Shown here piece after piece: positions 7,398-12,940 of a stretch of 12,940 nucleotides of DNA. The stretch is from Candidatus Pelethomonas intestinigallinarum (GTDB lineage: Bacteria; Bacillota; Clostridia; Oscillospirales; Oscillospiraceae), in the NCBI GenBank assembly GCA_018712665.1, contig DVGP01000204.1, positions 1-12,940 on the forward strand. Reading direction: 5' to 3'. Below the pieces are notes generated by a model, which was not told where the DNA came from, ran no database searches, and was given only the letters and a program-made list of their open reading frames with translations. Every line of letters starts with the position of its first letter. Position 1 is the stretch's first letter. The translations under genes and the position numbers were made by a program.

Positions 7398-7541
7398 ATG
7401 TGGAACAACGGAAACGACTGCGGCTGCCTGTGGATCATCCTGATCATCATTCTGCTGTGCTGCTGCAGCGGCGGAATGTGGGGAAACAACAACTGTGGCT
7501 GCGGCTGCGGCAACTCCAGAAACAGCGACTGCTGCTGCTGA
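7398..7541 (+). CDS. 47-residue cysteine-rich single-span membrane miniprotein
   Basis: Reads MWNNGNDCGC, a hydrophobic stretch LWIILIIILL (11-20), then CCC (21-23), a Gly/Asn-rich part with CGCGC (33-37) and a terminal CCC (45-47): 11 cysteines in 47 residues. GAGGTG lies 7-8 nt before the ATG and a terminator follows the TGA by about 15 nt, so it looks like a compact single-gene transcript divergent from mltG and convergent with tmk. It resembles very short Cys-rich membrane proteins annotated in some gut Clostridia (sometimes as chorion-class high-cysteine protein) and, loosely, YjcZ-type sporulation peptides. Function unknown; metal binding, disulfide cross-linking or spore-coat association are all open. 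A longer overlapping frame (7400-7762) was judged a shadow. Confidence 0.75.
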   Translation: MWNNGNDCGCLWIILIIILLCCCSGGMWGNNNCGCGCGNSRNSDCCC

Positions 7542-7555
7542 GAGCCGGCAAACAC

Positions 7556-7591
7556 GGGGGCGGGGCGCTGTATGCGCCCCTGCTCCTTTTT
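7556..7591 (+). terminator. Intrinsic terminator after the Cys-rich miniprotein
   Basis: Stem GGGGCGC (7562-7568) with GCGCCCC (7574-7580), loop TGTAT, possibly extended by imperfect pairing of the flanking G-run (7556-7559) with C/T at 7583-7586, then TTTTT (7587-7591). On the minus strand no U-tract follows the hairpin, so it acts mainly rightward; tmk ends 18 bp further on from the other side. Confidence 0.75.
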
Positions 7592-7608
7592 ATAATCGGT
7601 ATGACCGG

Positions 7609-8283
7609 TCACTTCCCCGCCAGCAGGCCCTGGACAAGCTCCCATGCCTCCTGGTGGATATCCTCCGGGGAACGCATGGCCCCGCCTCTGGCGCAGTCGA
7701 TCATCCGCCAGCCGCAGAAGCCGGCCACATGGCGGGCATTGTCCCGGCACTGGCGGAGATAGTTCTCATCCCGCTCGTGGATGTCGGCTGAGGTGCCGGT
7801 GGCGGCCTCCCGGCGGCGCATCATCGCCTCGGAGAGCTCCGTGGGCAGGTCCAGATAGACCACCAGATCCGGCTCCGGCAGAGACAGGCGGTGGTACTCC
7901 AGATCAAAGAGCCAGCGAAGAAACTCCTCCCTCTCCTCCGCAGGCAGCTTGGATGCCTGGTGGACGGCGTTGGAGGTGACATAGCGGTTGGCCAGGATCA
8001 CCTGCCCCGCCTCGTAGCTCTTCCCCCAGTCCTCCTTATAGGAGGCATAGCGGTCCACGGCGAAGAGCACCGACGCGGCGCAGGCGCTCACGTCCTCCGG
8101 CCTGTCCCCCAGGGCTCCCGCCAGATACAGCCGGGCCGGCTCGGCGAAAGGGTTGCCGTAGCGGGGGAAGTCGATCTCCTGAAAGGGTACTCCCTCCGAC
8201 GCCAGCCGCCGGGCCATAAGGCGGGTCTGGGTGGCCTTCCCGGAGCCGTCTGTGCCCTCGAACACGATCAGCTTTCCCCTCAT
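7609..8283 (-). CDS. tmk: Thymidylate kinase (dTMP kinase), Clostridia-type
   Basis: Phosphorylates dTMP to dTDP with ATP for DNA synthesis, in the cytoplasm. The 224-residue protein has P-loop GTDGSGKAT (10-18), DFPRYGNP (38-45), FAVDRYASYK (74-83), ANRYVTSNAVHQ (98-109) at the position of the family's DR(Y/H) motif, and the arginine-rich lid region RRRE...RDENYL (156-175). Position 99 is Asn where Asp is usual. ATG 8283 is chosen: the P-loop begins nine residues later as expected, AGAGGGG lies about 9 nt upstream, and the ATG overlaps the upstream gene's stop as ATGA. An open extension to 8505 would lie within the glycosyltransferase gene. The two genes are probably translationally coupled from the promoter at 9067-9095. 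Confidence 0.93.
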   Translation of the reverse strand: MRGKLIVFEGTDGSGKATQTRLMARRLASEGVPFQEIDFPRYGNPFAEPARLYLAGALGDRPEDVSACAASVLFAVDRYASYKEDWGKSYEAGQVILANRYVTSNAVHQASKLPAEEREEFLRWLFDLEYHRLSLPEPDLVVYLDLPTELSEAMMRRREAATGTSADIHERDENYLRQCRDNARHVAGFCGWRMIDCARGGAMRSPEDIHQEAWELVQGLLAGK

Positions 8284-9002
8284 TTCCGCTTTCCCCTCTC
8301 CGCCCCCACGTGGACCAGAAACAGGGGCAGCTTCATCATCCGTCCAATGCGGCTGGGGTTCTTTGCCAACCGGTGGAGCCACTCCAGCCCCAGCCTCTGA
8401 AAGACCTCCGGGGCCCGCTGGACCGCGCCGGAAAACACGTCCAGGCATCCCCCCAGGCCCACCAGCAGATGGGCGCCGGTGGCCTCGCCGTTTTTCCGCA
8501 TCCATTTTTCCTGCTTGGGAGCCCCCAGGCAGACAAATACCACGTCCGCCCCGCTCCCGCGGATGGCCTCGGTCACAGGCCCGTCCTCCTGAAAATACCC
8601 GTCGTGGGTGCCGGCAATCACAAGACCGGGGTACTGGGTCCGAAGCCGCCGGGCGGCCTCCTCCGCCACCCCTGGCTTGGCCCCCAGGAGGTAGAGCTTC
8701 TTTCCGTTCTTCGCCATCTCCGCCATCAGGCGCTTGGCGAACTCGATGCCCGGCAGCCGCTCCTTCAGCGGCGTGCCCAGGAACTTAGCCCCATAGATGA
8801 CCCCCACGCCGTCGGCGATGACAAGGTCGGCCCCGTTCACCGCCGCCCGGGCCTCCGGGTCCTCCCGGCAGACCTCAACAATCTCCGGATTGGGGGTGGC
8901 CACGTAGTGGGCCCCCTCGGCGCTCATCAGGCGCAGGCCCTCGGCCACCGCCTGGTCCATGGTGACATTATCAAAGCCTACGCCCAGTATATCAACGCGC
9001 AT
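8280..9002 (-). CDS. WecG/TagA/CpsF family glycosyltransferase
   Basis: Family enzymes transfer N-acetylmannosamine(uronate) from the UDP-sugar to undecaprenyl-PP-GlcNAc at the inner membrane face, in wall teichoic acid (TagA/TarA) or enterobacterial common antigen (WecG) synthesis. The 240-residue protein shows TPNPEIV (36-42; T36), ADGVGV (63-68) with the predicted catalytic D64, LGAKPG (106-111), HDGYF (133-137), LGAPKQEKWM (159-168), VGLGGCLDVFSG (181-192) and LGLEWLHRL (204-212). The Arg/Lys-rich tail (RIGRMMKLP, GKRK) fits the membrane-docking appendage of TagA. Length is usual. ATG 9002 has AAGGAG 7 nt upstream. First gene of a two-gene transcript with tmk. No other wall-polymer gene is in the window, so the actual polymer and sugar are unknown. 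Confidence 0.92.
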   Translation of the reverse strand: MRVDILGVGFDNVTMDQAVAEGLRLMSAEGAHYVATPNPEIVEVCREDPEARAAVNGADLVIADGVGVIYGAKFLGTPLKERLPGIEFAKRLMAEMAKNGKKLYLLGAKPGVAEEAARRLRTQYPGLVIAGTHDGYFQEDGPVTEAIRGSGADVVFVCLGAPKQEKWMRKNGEATGAHLLVGLGGCLDVFSGAVQRAPEVFQRLGLEWLHRLAKNPSRIGRMMKLPLFLVHVGAERGKRK

Positions 9003-9066
9003 GAAGCGTCTCCTTTCTCAAATCTCCAGGCTCAGCGCCAGATGGCCATAAGCCGGGTAGTGGGAT

Positions 9067-9095
9067 ATTATACCACAGATTTCCCGCTCTGTCTA
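9067..9095 (-). promoter_or_regulatory. Sigma-A type promoter for the wecG/tagA-tmk operon
   Basis: On the minus strand: -35 TAGACA (9095-9090, five of six consensus bases), a 17-bp spacer, and a perfect -10 TATAAT (9072-9067). Transcription would start near 9060, giving a leader of about 58 nt before the ATG at 9002. This is among the best promoter matches in the window. Confidence 0.85.
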
Positions 9096-9180
9096 CTCAG
9101 GAAGCCCCCGGCAGACTGGGAAGAAAGCGGCGCACCCCTTCACACTGGCAAAAAATCGACGTCAAATCCTCTCCCTGAGC

Positions 9181-9209
9181 TTGACAGATAAAATGAAACG
9201 TGCAATAAT
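9181..9209 (+). promoter_or_regulatory. Sigma-A type promoter for the ABC exporter operon
   Basis: Consensus -35 TTGACA (9181-9186), a 17-bp spacer, and -10 AATAAT (9204-9209, five of six). The predicted start lies near 9216, so the transcript has a leader of about 170 nt before the first ABC gene. It diverges from the wecG/tagA promoter, the two -35 boxes being about 85 bp apart. Confidence 0.85.
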
Positions 9210-9215
9210 GCTGTC

Positions 9216-9386
9216 GTCTGTCTACAGATACCGGTCGCAAATTTCCGGCAGCCGGCTCGCTGACGGCCGCGGTTTCCCTGGGAGGTCATCATAAAACAGG
9301 ATAACGAGCGGTGTTCATCACGTAAATCCCCTGGTTGCGCTGATGAACGCCTCTTTTTTGTCAGAAAGGAGCAGAGAAAGAGCAAT
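9216..9386 (+). promoter_or_regulatory. Long structured leader (candidate attenuator) before the ABC exporter genes
   Basis: The stretch contains a short palindrome near its start (TCTGT-CT-ACAGA, 9217-9228), a GC-rich self-complementary part (CCGGC-A-GCCGG at 9245-9255 and onward), a strong orphan Shine-Dalgarno GGGAGG (9280-9285), then the terminator at 9310-9359. TCATCA occurs twice (9286-9291 and 9315-9320) and both copies can pair with TGATGA (9341-9346) in the terminator's 3' arm, giving a possible alternative fold. No ATG, GTG or TTG lies between the start site and 9310, so no ordinary leader peptide is visible. I recognise no known riboswitch. The AAAGGAG (9365-9371) before the ABC start is 15 nt from the ATG, longer than usual. 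That this controls expression by read-through is inferred. Confidence 0.55.
9310..9359 (+). terminator. Intrinsic terminator upstream of the ABC exporter ORF
   Basis: Stem GGTGTTCATCA (9310-9320) with TGATGAACGCC (9341-9351): 11 pairs including one G-U, a 20-nt loop, and T-run TTTTTT at 9354-9359. It sits downstream of the promoter at 9181-9209 and 27 bp before the first ABC start codon, with no gene in between, which is the arrangement of an attenuator rather than of an end-of-operon terminator. Confidence 0.8.
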
Positions 9387-11132
9387 ATGGTAAAACAGCT
9401 GGCAAAGAGCATACGGGAATACAAAAAAGAATCCATCGCCACCCCCATCCTGGTTGCTATGGAGGTCGTCATGGAGTGCATCATCCCCTTCATCATCTCC
9501 AATCTCATCAACGACATCAAGGCGGGCTGCGGCATGGACGTACTCCTGCGCTATGGGGCGCAGCTGGTGGTCATGGCCAGCCTGTCCCTGACCTTCGGGG
9601 CGCTGGCGGGGCGCACCTGCGCCACCGCGTCCTGCGGCCTGGCCAGGAATCTTCGGAAGGACATGTTCTACCGCATTCAGACCTATTCCTTCGAAAACAT
9701 CGACAAGTTTCTCACCTCCTCCCTGGTCACTCGACTGACCACCGACGTGACCAACGTGCAGACCGCTTACATGATGATCATCCGCACCGCCATCCGCGCG
9801 CCGCTGATGCTGGTGTTCTCCTTCGTCATGGCCTTTGTCATGGGCGGCCGGATGGCCTGGATCTTCCTGGTTACCCTCCCCCTGCTGTCCATTGGGCTGG
9901 CGCTGGTGATCTCCCGGACCATCCCCCTGTTCCGGAAGGTGTTCCGCAAGTACGACAAGCTCAACGAGTCCATTCAGGAGAACATCAAGGCCATGCGGGT
10001 GGTCAAATCCTTTGTCCGTGAGGACTATGAGCAGCGGAAGTTCAACGCCGCCGCCGAGGACGTGTGCCGGGACTTCACCCGGGCGGAGCGCATCCTGGCC
10101 TTCAACGGCCCCATGATGCAGTTCTGCATTTACGCCACCATGGTGTTCGTGCTGTCCTTCGGCTCCTACACCATCATCACCTCCCGGGGCCTGGATCTGG
10201 ATGTGGGCCAGTTCTCCTCCCTGCTGACGTATAACTTCATGATGCTCAACAGCCTGATGATGCTCTCCATGATCTTTGTCATGATCGTCATCTCTATGGA
10301 GTCCTGCAAGCGCATTGTGGAGGTCCTCACCGAGGAGAGCACCCTGCACGATCCCGCCAATCCGGTGCGGGAGGTGGCGGACGGGTCCATCGACTTCGAC
10401 AATGTAAGCTTCAAATACAACGCCAACGCCGAGCGGATGGCACTTTCCAACATTGATCTCCACATCGCCTCCGGCGAAACCATCGGCATCATCGGCGGCA
10501 CCGGCTCCTCCAAGTCCTCCCTGATTCAGCTCATCTCCCGCCTGTACGACGCCACGGAGGGCACGGTAAAGGTTGGCGGCCTGGACGTGCGGAGCTACAG
10601 CCTGGAGTCCCTGCGCAACCAGGTGTCTGTGGTGCTGCAGAAGAACGTGCTGTTCTCCGGCACCATCAAGGACAACCTCCGCTGGGGCGACAAGGAGGCC
10701 ACCGACGAGGAGATGGTCTGCGCCTGCCAGATGGCCTGCGCCGATGAGTTCATCTCCCAGTTTCCCGACGGCTACGACACCTGGATCGAACAGGGGGGCA
10801 CCAACGTCTCCGGCGGCCAGAAGCAGCGGCTGTGCATCGCCCGTGCCCTGCTGAAAAAGCCGAAGATCCTGATTCTGGATGACTCCACCAGCGCCGTGGA
10901 TACCCGCACCGACGCCAAGATCCGCCGGGCACTGCGGGACTACATCCCCTCCACCACCAAGATCATTATTGCCCAGCGGGTCTCCTCCGTGCAGGACGCG
11001 GACCGGATCGTGGTCATGGACGGAGGCGCCATCAACGCCGTGGGCACCCATCAGGAGCTCCTGCGGAGCAACGCCATCTATCAGGAAGTCTACTACTCTC
11101 AAAACAAAGGGGGCGACAGCGATGCGGAATAA
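9387..11132 (+). CDS. ABC exporter half-transporter, degenerate-site subunit (multidrug type)
   Basis: A 581-residue type IV ABC exporter half: six membrane segments in about residues 17-305, then an ATPase domain. Motifs: Walker A GGTGSSKS (370-377, K376), Q-loop VVLQK, signature VSGGQ (474-478), Walker B LILD (D498) followed by D499 where the catalytic Glu is normal, and Q530 where the switch His is normal (IIAQR). S375 replaces the Walker A glycine that precedes the lysine. It thus has a canonical signature but a weak catalytic site, as in one subunit of heterodimeric exporters such as TM287/288, BmrCD or LmrCD. Start ATG 9387 leaves a short cytoplasmic lead before the first span; AAAGGAG is 15 nt upstream. 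The end overlaps the partner gene by 11 nt. The cargo cannot be read from sequence; drug or lipid export is a family inference. Confidence 0.92.
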   Translation: MVKQLAKSIREYKKESIATPILVAMEVVMECIIPFIISNLINDIKAGCGMDVLLRYGAQLVVMASLSLTFGALAGRTCATASCGLARNLRKDMFYRIQTYSFENIDKFLTSSLVTRLTTDVTNVQTAYMMIIRTAIRAPLMLVFSFVMAFVMGGRMAWIFLVTLPLLSIGLALVISRTIPLFRKVFRKYDKLNESIQENIKAMRVVKSFVREDYEQRKFNAAAEDVCRDFTRAERILAFNGPMMQFCIYATMVFVLSFGSYTIITSRGLDLDVGQFSSLLTYNFMMLNSLMMLSMIFVMIVISMESCKRIVEVLTEESTLHDPANPVREVADGSIDFDNVSFKYNANAERMALSNIDLHIASGETIGIIGGTGSSKSSLIQLISRLYDATEGTVKVGGLDVRSYSLESLRNQVSVVLQKNVLFSGTIKDNLRWGDKEATDEEMVCACQMACADEFISQFPDGYDTWIEQGGTNVSGGQKQRLCIARALLKKPKILILDDSTSAVDTRTDAKIRRALRDYIPSTTKIIIAQRVSSVQDADRIVVMDGGAINAVGTHQELLRSNAIYQEVYYSQNKGGDSDAE

Positions 11133-12940
11133 TCAGGCAAAGATCGGAACCGTTGGCCGTATTCTGCGCACCGTCCGGCAGTTCTATCCCGTGCTGCTGC
11201 CGGTGACAGTGGCCTGCATCCTCTTTAACGCGGTTGTCAGCTCCATCCCCTCCATCTTCATGCAGAACGTCATCGCTCTGGTGGAGCAGAACTGGCAGAA
11301 CGGGGACTGGAGCGTGGTGGGTCCCCAGATCCTCTCCCTGGTGGCCCTGCTGGCCACCTTTTACGGCCTGTCCCTGGCGGCCTCCCTGGCCTTCAACCAG
11401 CTCATGGCCATCATCACCCAGGGAACGCTGAAAAAGCTCCGGCAGAAGTTGTTCGGCGGAATGCAGCGCCTGCCCATCAAGTACTTTGACCAGAACGACC
11501 ACGGCGACATCATGAGCCACTACACCAACGACATCGACACCCTGCGGCAGATGATCTCCCAGAGCTTCCCCCAGCTGCTGGCCTCCTCCGTCATGGTGCT
11601 CACCGTCTTCTGCATCATGATCTACTACTGCCTGTGGCTGACCCTGGTGATCCTGGTGGGCGTGGTGGCCATGCTCATCGTCACCAAGAAGGTGGGCGGC
11701 CAGTCCGCCAAGTACTTCTTCCGCCAGCAGGCCGCCCTAGGCAAGCTGGAGGGCTTTGTGGAGGAGATGATGAGCGGCCAGAAGGTTGTCAAGGTTTTCT
11801 GCCACGAGGAGGAGACCAAGGCGGCCTTTGACTCCGTCAACGACGCCCTGTTCGCCGAGTCCGAGCGGGCCAACCGCTACGCCAATATCCTTATGCCCAT
11901 CCTCAACAACATCGGCAACGTGCTGTACGTGCTGGTGGCCCTCACCGGCGGCCTGCTGCTGCTCACCGGAGCCCCCAACGTCAGCCTCTCCGGCATGGCC
12001 ATGTCCATCAGCATCGCCGTTCCCTTCCTGAACATGACCCGCCAGTTCGTGGGCAACATCAGCCAGGTGTCCAACCAGGTCAACTCCGTGGTGATGGGTC
12101 TGGCCGGCGCGGAGCGGATCTTCGAGCTGATGGATCAGGAGCCCGAGCAGGACGAGGGCTATGTCACTCTTGTCAACGCCACTGAAAAGAATGGCCAGCT
12201 TGTGGAGTGTAAGGAGCGGACCGGGACCTGGGCCTGGAAGCACCCCCACAAGGCCGACGGCACCGTCACCTACACCAGGCTGGCCGGCGATGTGCGGCTG
12301 TTCGACGTGGACTTTGAGTATGTGCCGGGCAAGCCGGTGCTCCACGACATCTCCCTGTACGCCAAGCCCGGTCAGAAGGTGGCCTTCGTGGGGGCCACCG
12401 GCGCGGGCAAAACCACCATCACCAACCTCCTCAACCGCTTTTACGACATCGCCGACGGCAAGATCCGCTACGACGGCATCAACATCGGCAAGATCCGCAA
12501 GAGCGACCTGCGCCGGGCCCTGGGCATCGTGCTCCAGGACACCGTCCTCTTCACCGGCACAGTTATGGAGAATATCCGCTATGGCAACCTGGAGGCTACC
12601 GACGAGGAGTGTATCGCCGCCGCGCAGCTGGCTGGGGCCGACGACTTCATCACCCGTCTGCCGGAGGGCTACCAGACCATGCTGACGGAGAACGGCGCCA
12701 ACCTGAGCCAGGGCCAGCGGCAGCTGCTGTCCATTGCCCGGGCCGCCGTGGCGGACCCGCCGGTGATGATCCTGGACGAGGCCACCTCCTCCATCGACAC
12801 CCGCACGGAGGCCATCGTCCAGCAGGGCATGGACGCCCTGATGTACGGCCGGACGGTGTTCGTCATCGCCCACCGCCTGTCCACCGTCAAAAACGCCAAT
12901 GTCATCATTGTGCTGGACCACGGCCGGATCATCGAGCGGG
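11122..12940 (+). CDS. ABC exporter half-transporter, catalytic-site subunit (partial, runs off the window)
   Basis: Reads from ATG 11122 (AAAGGGGG 8 nt upstream) as MRNNQAKIGTVGRILR and stays open for 606 codons to the window edge. Six membrane segments lie in about residues 20-310; the intracellular loop with LPIKYFDQNDHGDIMS is typical of exporters. The ATPase domain has Walker A GATGAGKT (424-431, K430), Q-loop VLQDT, signature LSQGQ (528-532), Walker B ILDE with catalytic E553, and switch H584 (IAHRLS). It is complementary to the preceding subunit: intact catalytic residues but Q530 replacing the first glycine of the signature LSGGQ. Residues about 346-389, between membrane and ATPase domains, form an insert (EGYVTLVNA to TYTRLAG) absent from most exporters. 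Probably about 10-30 residues are missing at the C-terminus. The 11-nt overlap implies coupled translation with its partner. Confidence 0.93.
   Translation, partial: MRNNQAKIGTVGRILRTVRQFYPVLLPVTVACILFNAVVSSIPSIFMQNVIALVEQNWQNGDWSVVGPQILSLVALLATFYGLSLAASLAFNQLMAIITQGTLKKLRQKLFGGMQRLPIKYFDQNDHGDIMSHYTNDIDTLRQMISQSFPQLLASSVMVLTVFCIMIYYCLWLTLVILVGVVAMLIVTKKVGGQSAKYFFRQQAALGKLEGFVEEMMSGQKVVKVFCHEEETKAAFDSVNDALFAESERANRYANILMPILNNIGNVLYVLVALTGGLLLLTGAPNVSLSGMAMSISIAVPFLNMTRQFVGNISQVSNQVNSVVMGLAGAERIFELMDQEPEQDEGYVTLVNATEKNGQLVECKERTGTWAWKHPHKADGTVTYTRLAGDVRLFDVDFEYVPGKPVLHDISLYAKPGQKVAFVGATGAGKTTITNLLNRFYDIADGKIRYDGINIGKIRKSDLRRALGIVLQDTVLFTGTVMENIRYGNLEATDEECIAAAQLAGADDFITRLPEGYQTMLTENGANLSQGQRQLLSIARAAVADPPVMILDEATSSIDTRTEAIVQQGMDALMYGRTVFVIAHRLSTVKNANVIIVLDHGRIIER

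Noticed and set aside
7400..7762. 120-residue plus-strand frame starting two bases after the miniprotein ATG
   Set aside because: It runs through the terminator at 7556-7591 and into tmk antisense; the 47-residue frame has the better start, spacing and composition.
8284..8505. N-terminal extension of tmk into the glycosyltransferase gene
   Set aside because: The Pro/Gly/Arg-rich extension is a shadow, and the P-loop sits correctly after ATG 8283.
9003..9066. Regulatory RNA in the short leader of the wecG/tagA operon
   Set aside because: About 58 nt with no clear hairpin plus T-run; it appears to be a plain leader with a ribosome binding site.
9216..9359. Known riboswitch or T-box in the ABC leader
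   Set aside because: I could not match it to any consensus I know: no T-box AGGGTGG core and no FMN, SAM, cobalamin, lysine, fluoride or c-di-GMP core; it is kept only as an unassigned leader.
9318..11102. Minus-strand 594-residue open frame across the first ABC gene
   Set aside because: Antisense shadow rich in Gly/His/Asp/Val; the opposite strand has all exporter motifs and a promoter.
11737..12921. Minus-strand 394-residue open frame across the second ABC gene
   Set aside because: Same type of antisense artefact; the plus strand encodes a complete exporter domain order.

Overview
The window is about 12.9 kb of GC-rich (roughly 60 to 65 % by eye), densely packed bacterial chromosome. Shine-Dalgarno sites of the AAAGGAG/GGAGG type, sigma-A style promoters and the relatives brought to mind by the proteins (a Clostridia-type thymidylate kinase, a stand-alone ProX-type editing protein, an MltG plus U32 pair, a two-subunit ABC exporter) suggest a high-GC Clostridia member, most likely Oscillospiraceae (Flavonifractor/Oscillibacter-like). 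This assignment is recognition only; no 16S gene or database search supports it.

Layout. Positions 1-1351 (minus): a CCA-adding tRNA nucleotidyltransferase, whose stop overlaps the start of a gene leaving the window that looks like endonuclease IV (nfo). Positions 1352-1522: AT-rich divergent intergenic region with a good promoter for murC. Positions 1523-3483 (plus): murC, then a ProX/YbaK-type Ala-tRNA(Pro) deacylase, closed by a perfect bidirectional terminator (3485-3522). Positions 3594-7287 (minus): transcription order mltG (endolytic murein transglycosylase), a U32-peptidase/TrhP-like protein, then after a gap with two perfect palindromes a membrane-anchored endonuclease/exonuclease/phosphatase-fold protein. 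Positions 7398-7541 (plus): a 47-residue protein with 11 cysteines and one membrane segment, with its own ribosome binding site and terminator. Positions 7609-9002 (minus): a WecG/TagA-family glycosyltransferase and thymidylate kinase, coupled by an ATGA overlap and read from a strong promoter at 9067-9095. Positions 9003-9386: a divergent control region; toward the right it holds a near-consensus promoter (9181-9209), a leader of about 170 nt and a factor-independent terminator (9310-9359) just before the coding region. Positions 9387-12940 (plus): two overlapping half-transporter genes that together form a heterodimeric ABC exporter; the second runs off the window.

How the genes relate. Most of the window is housekeeping: tRNA 3'-end maturation and aminoacyl-tRNA proofreading (cca, proX), tRNA modification (U32 protein), peptidoglycan synthesis and trimming (murC, mltG), dTTP supply (tmk), surface polymer synthesis (wecG/tagA family) and perhaps base-excision repair (nfo). 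The parts that stand out are the exporter operon, whose upstream terminator suggests conditional read-through (attenuation) and whose two ATPase domains carry complementary degenerate motifs, and the cysteine-rich miniprotein. No tRNA, rRNA, CRISPR array, insertion sequence or phage gene was seen.
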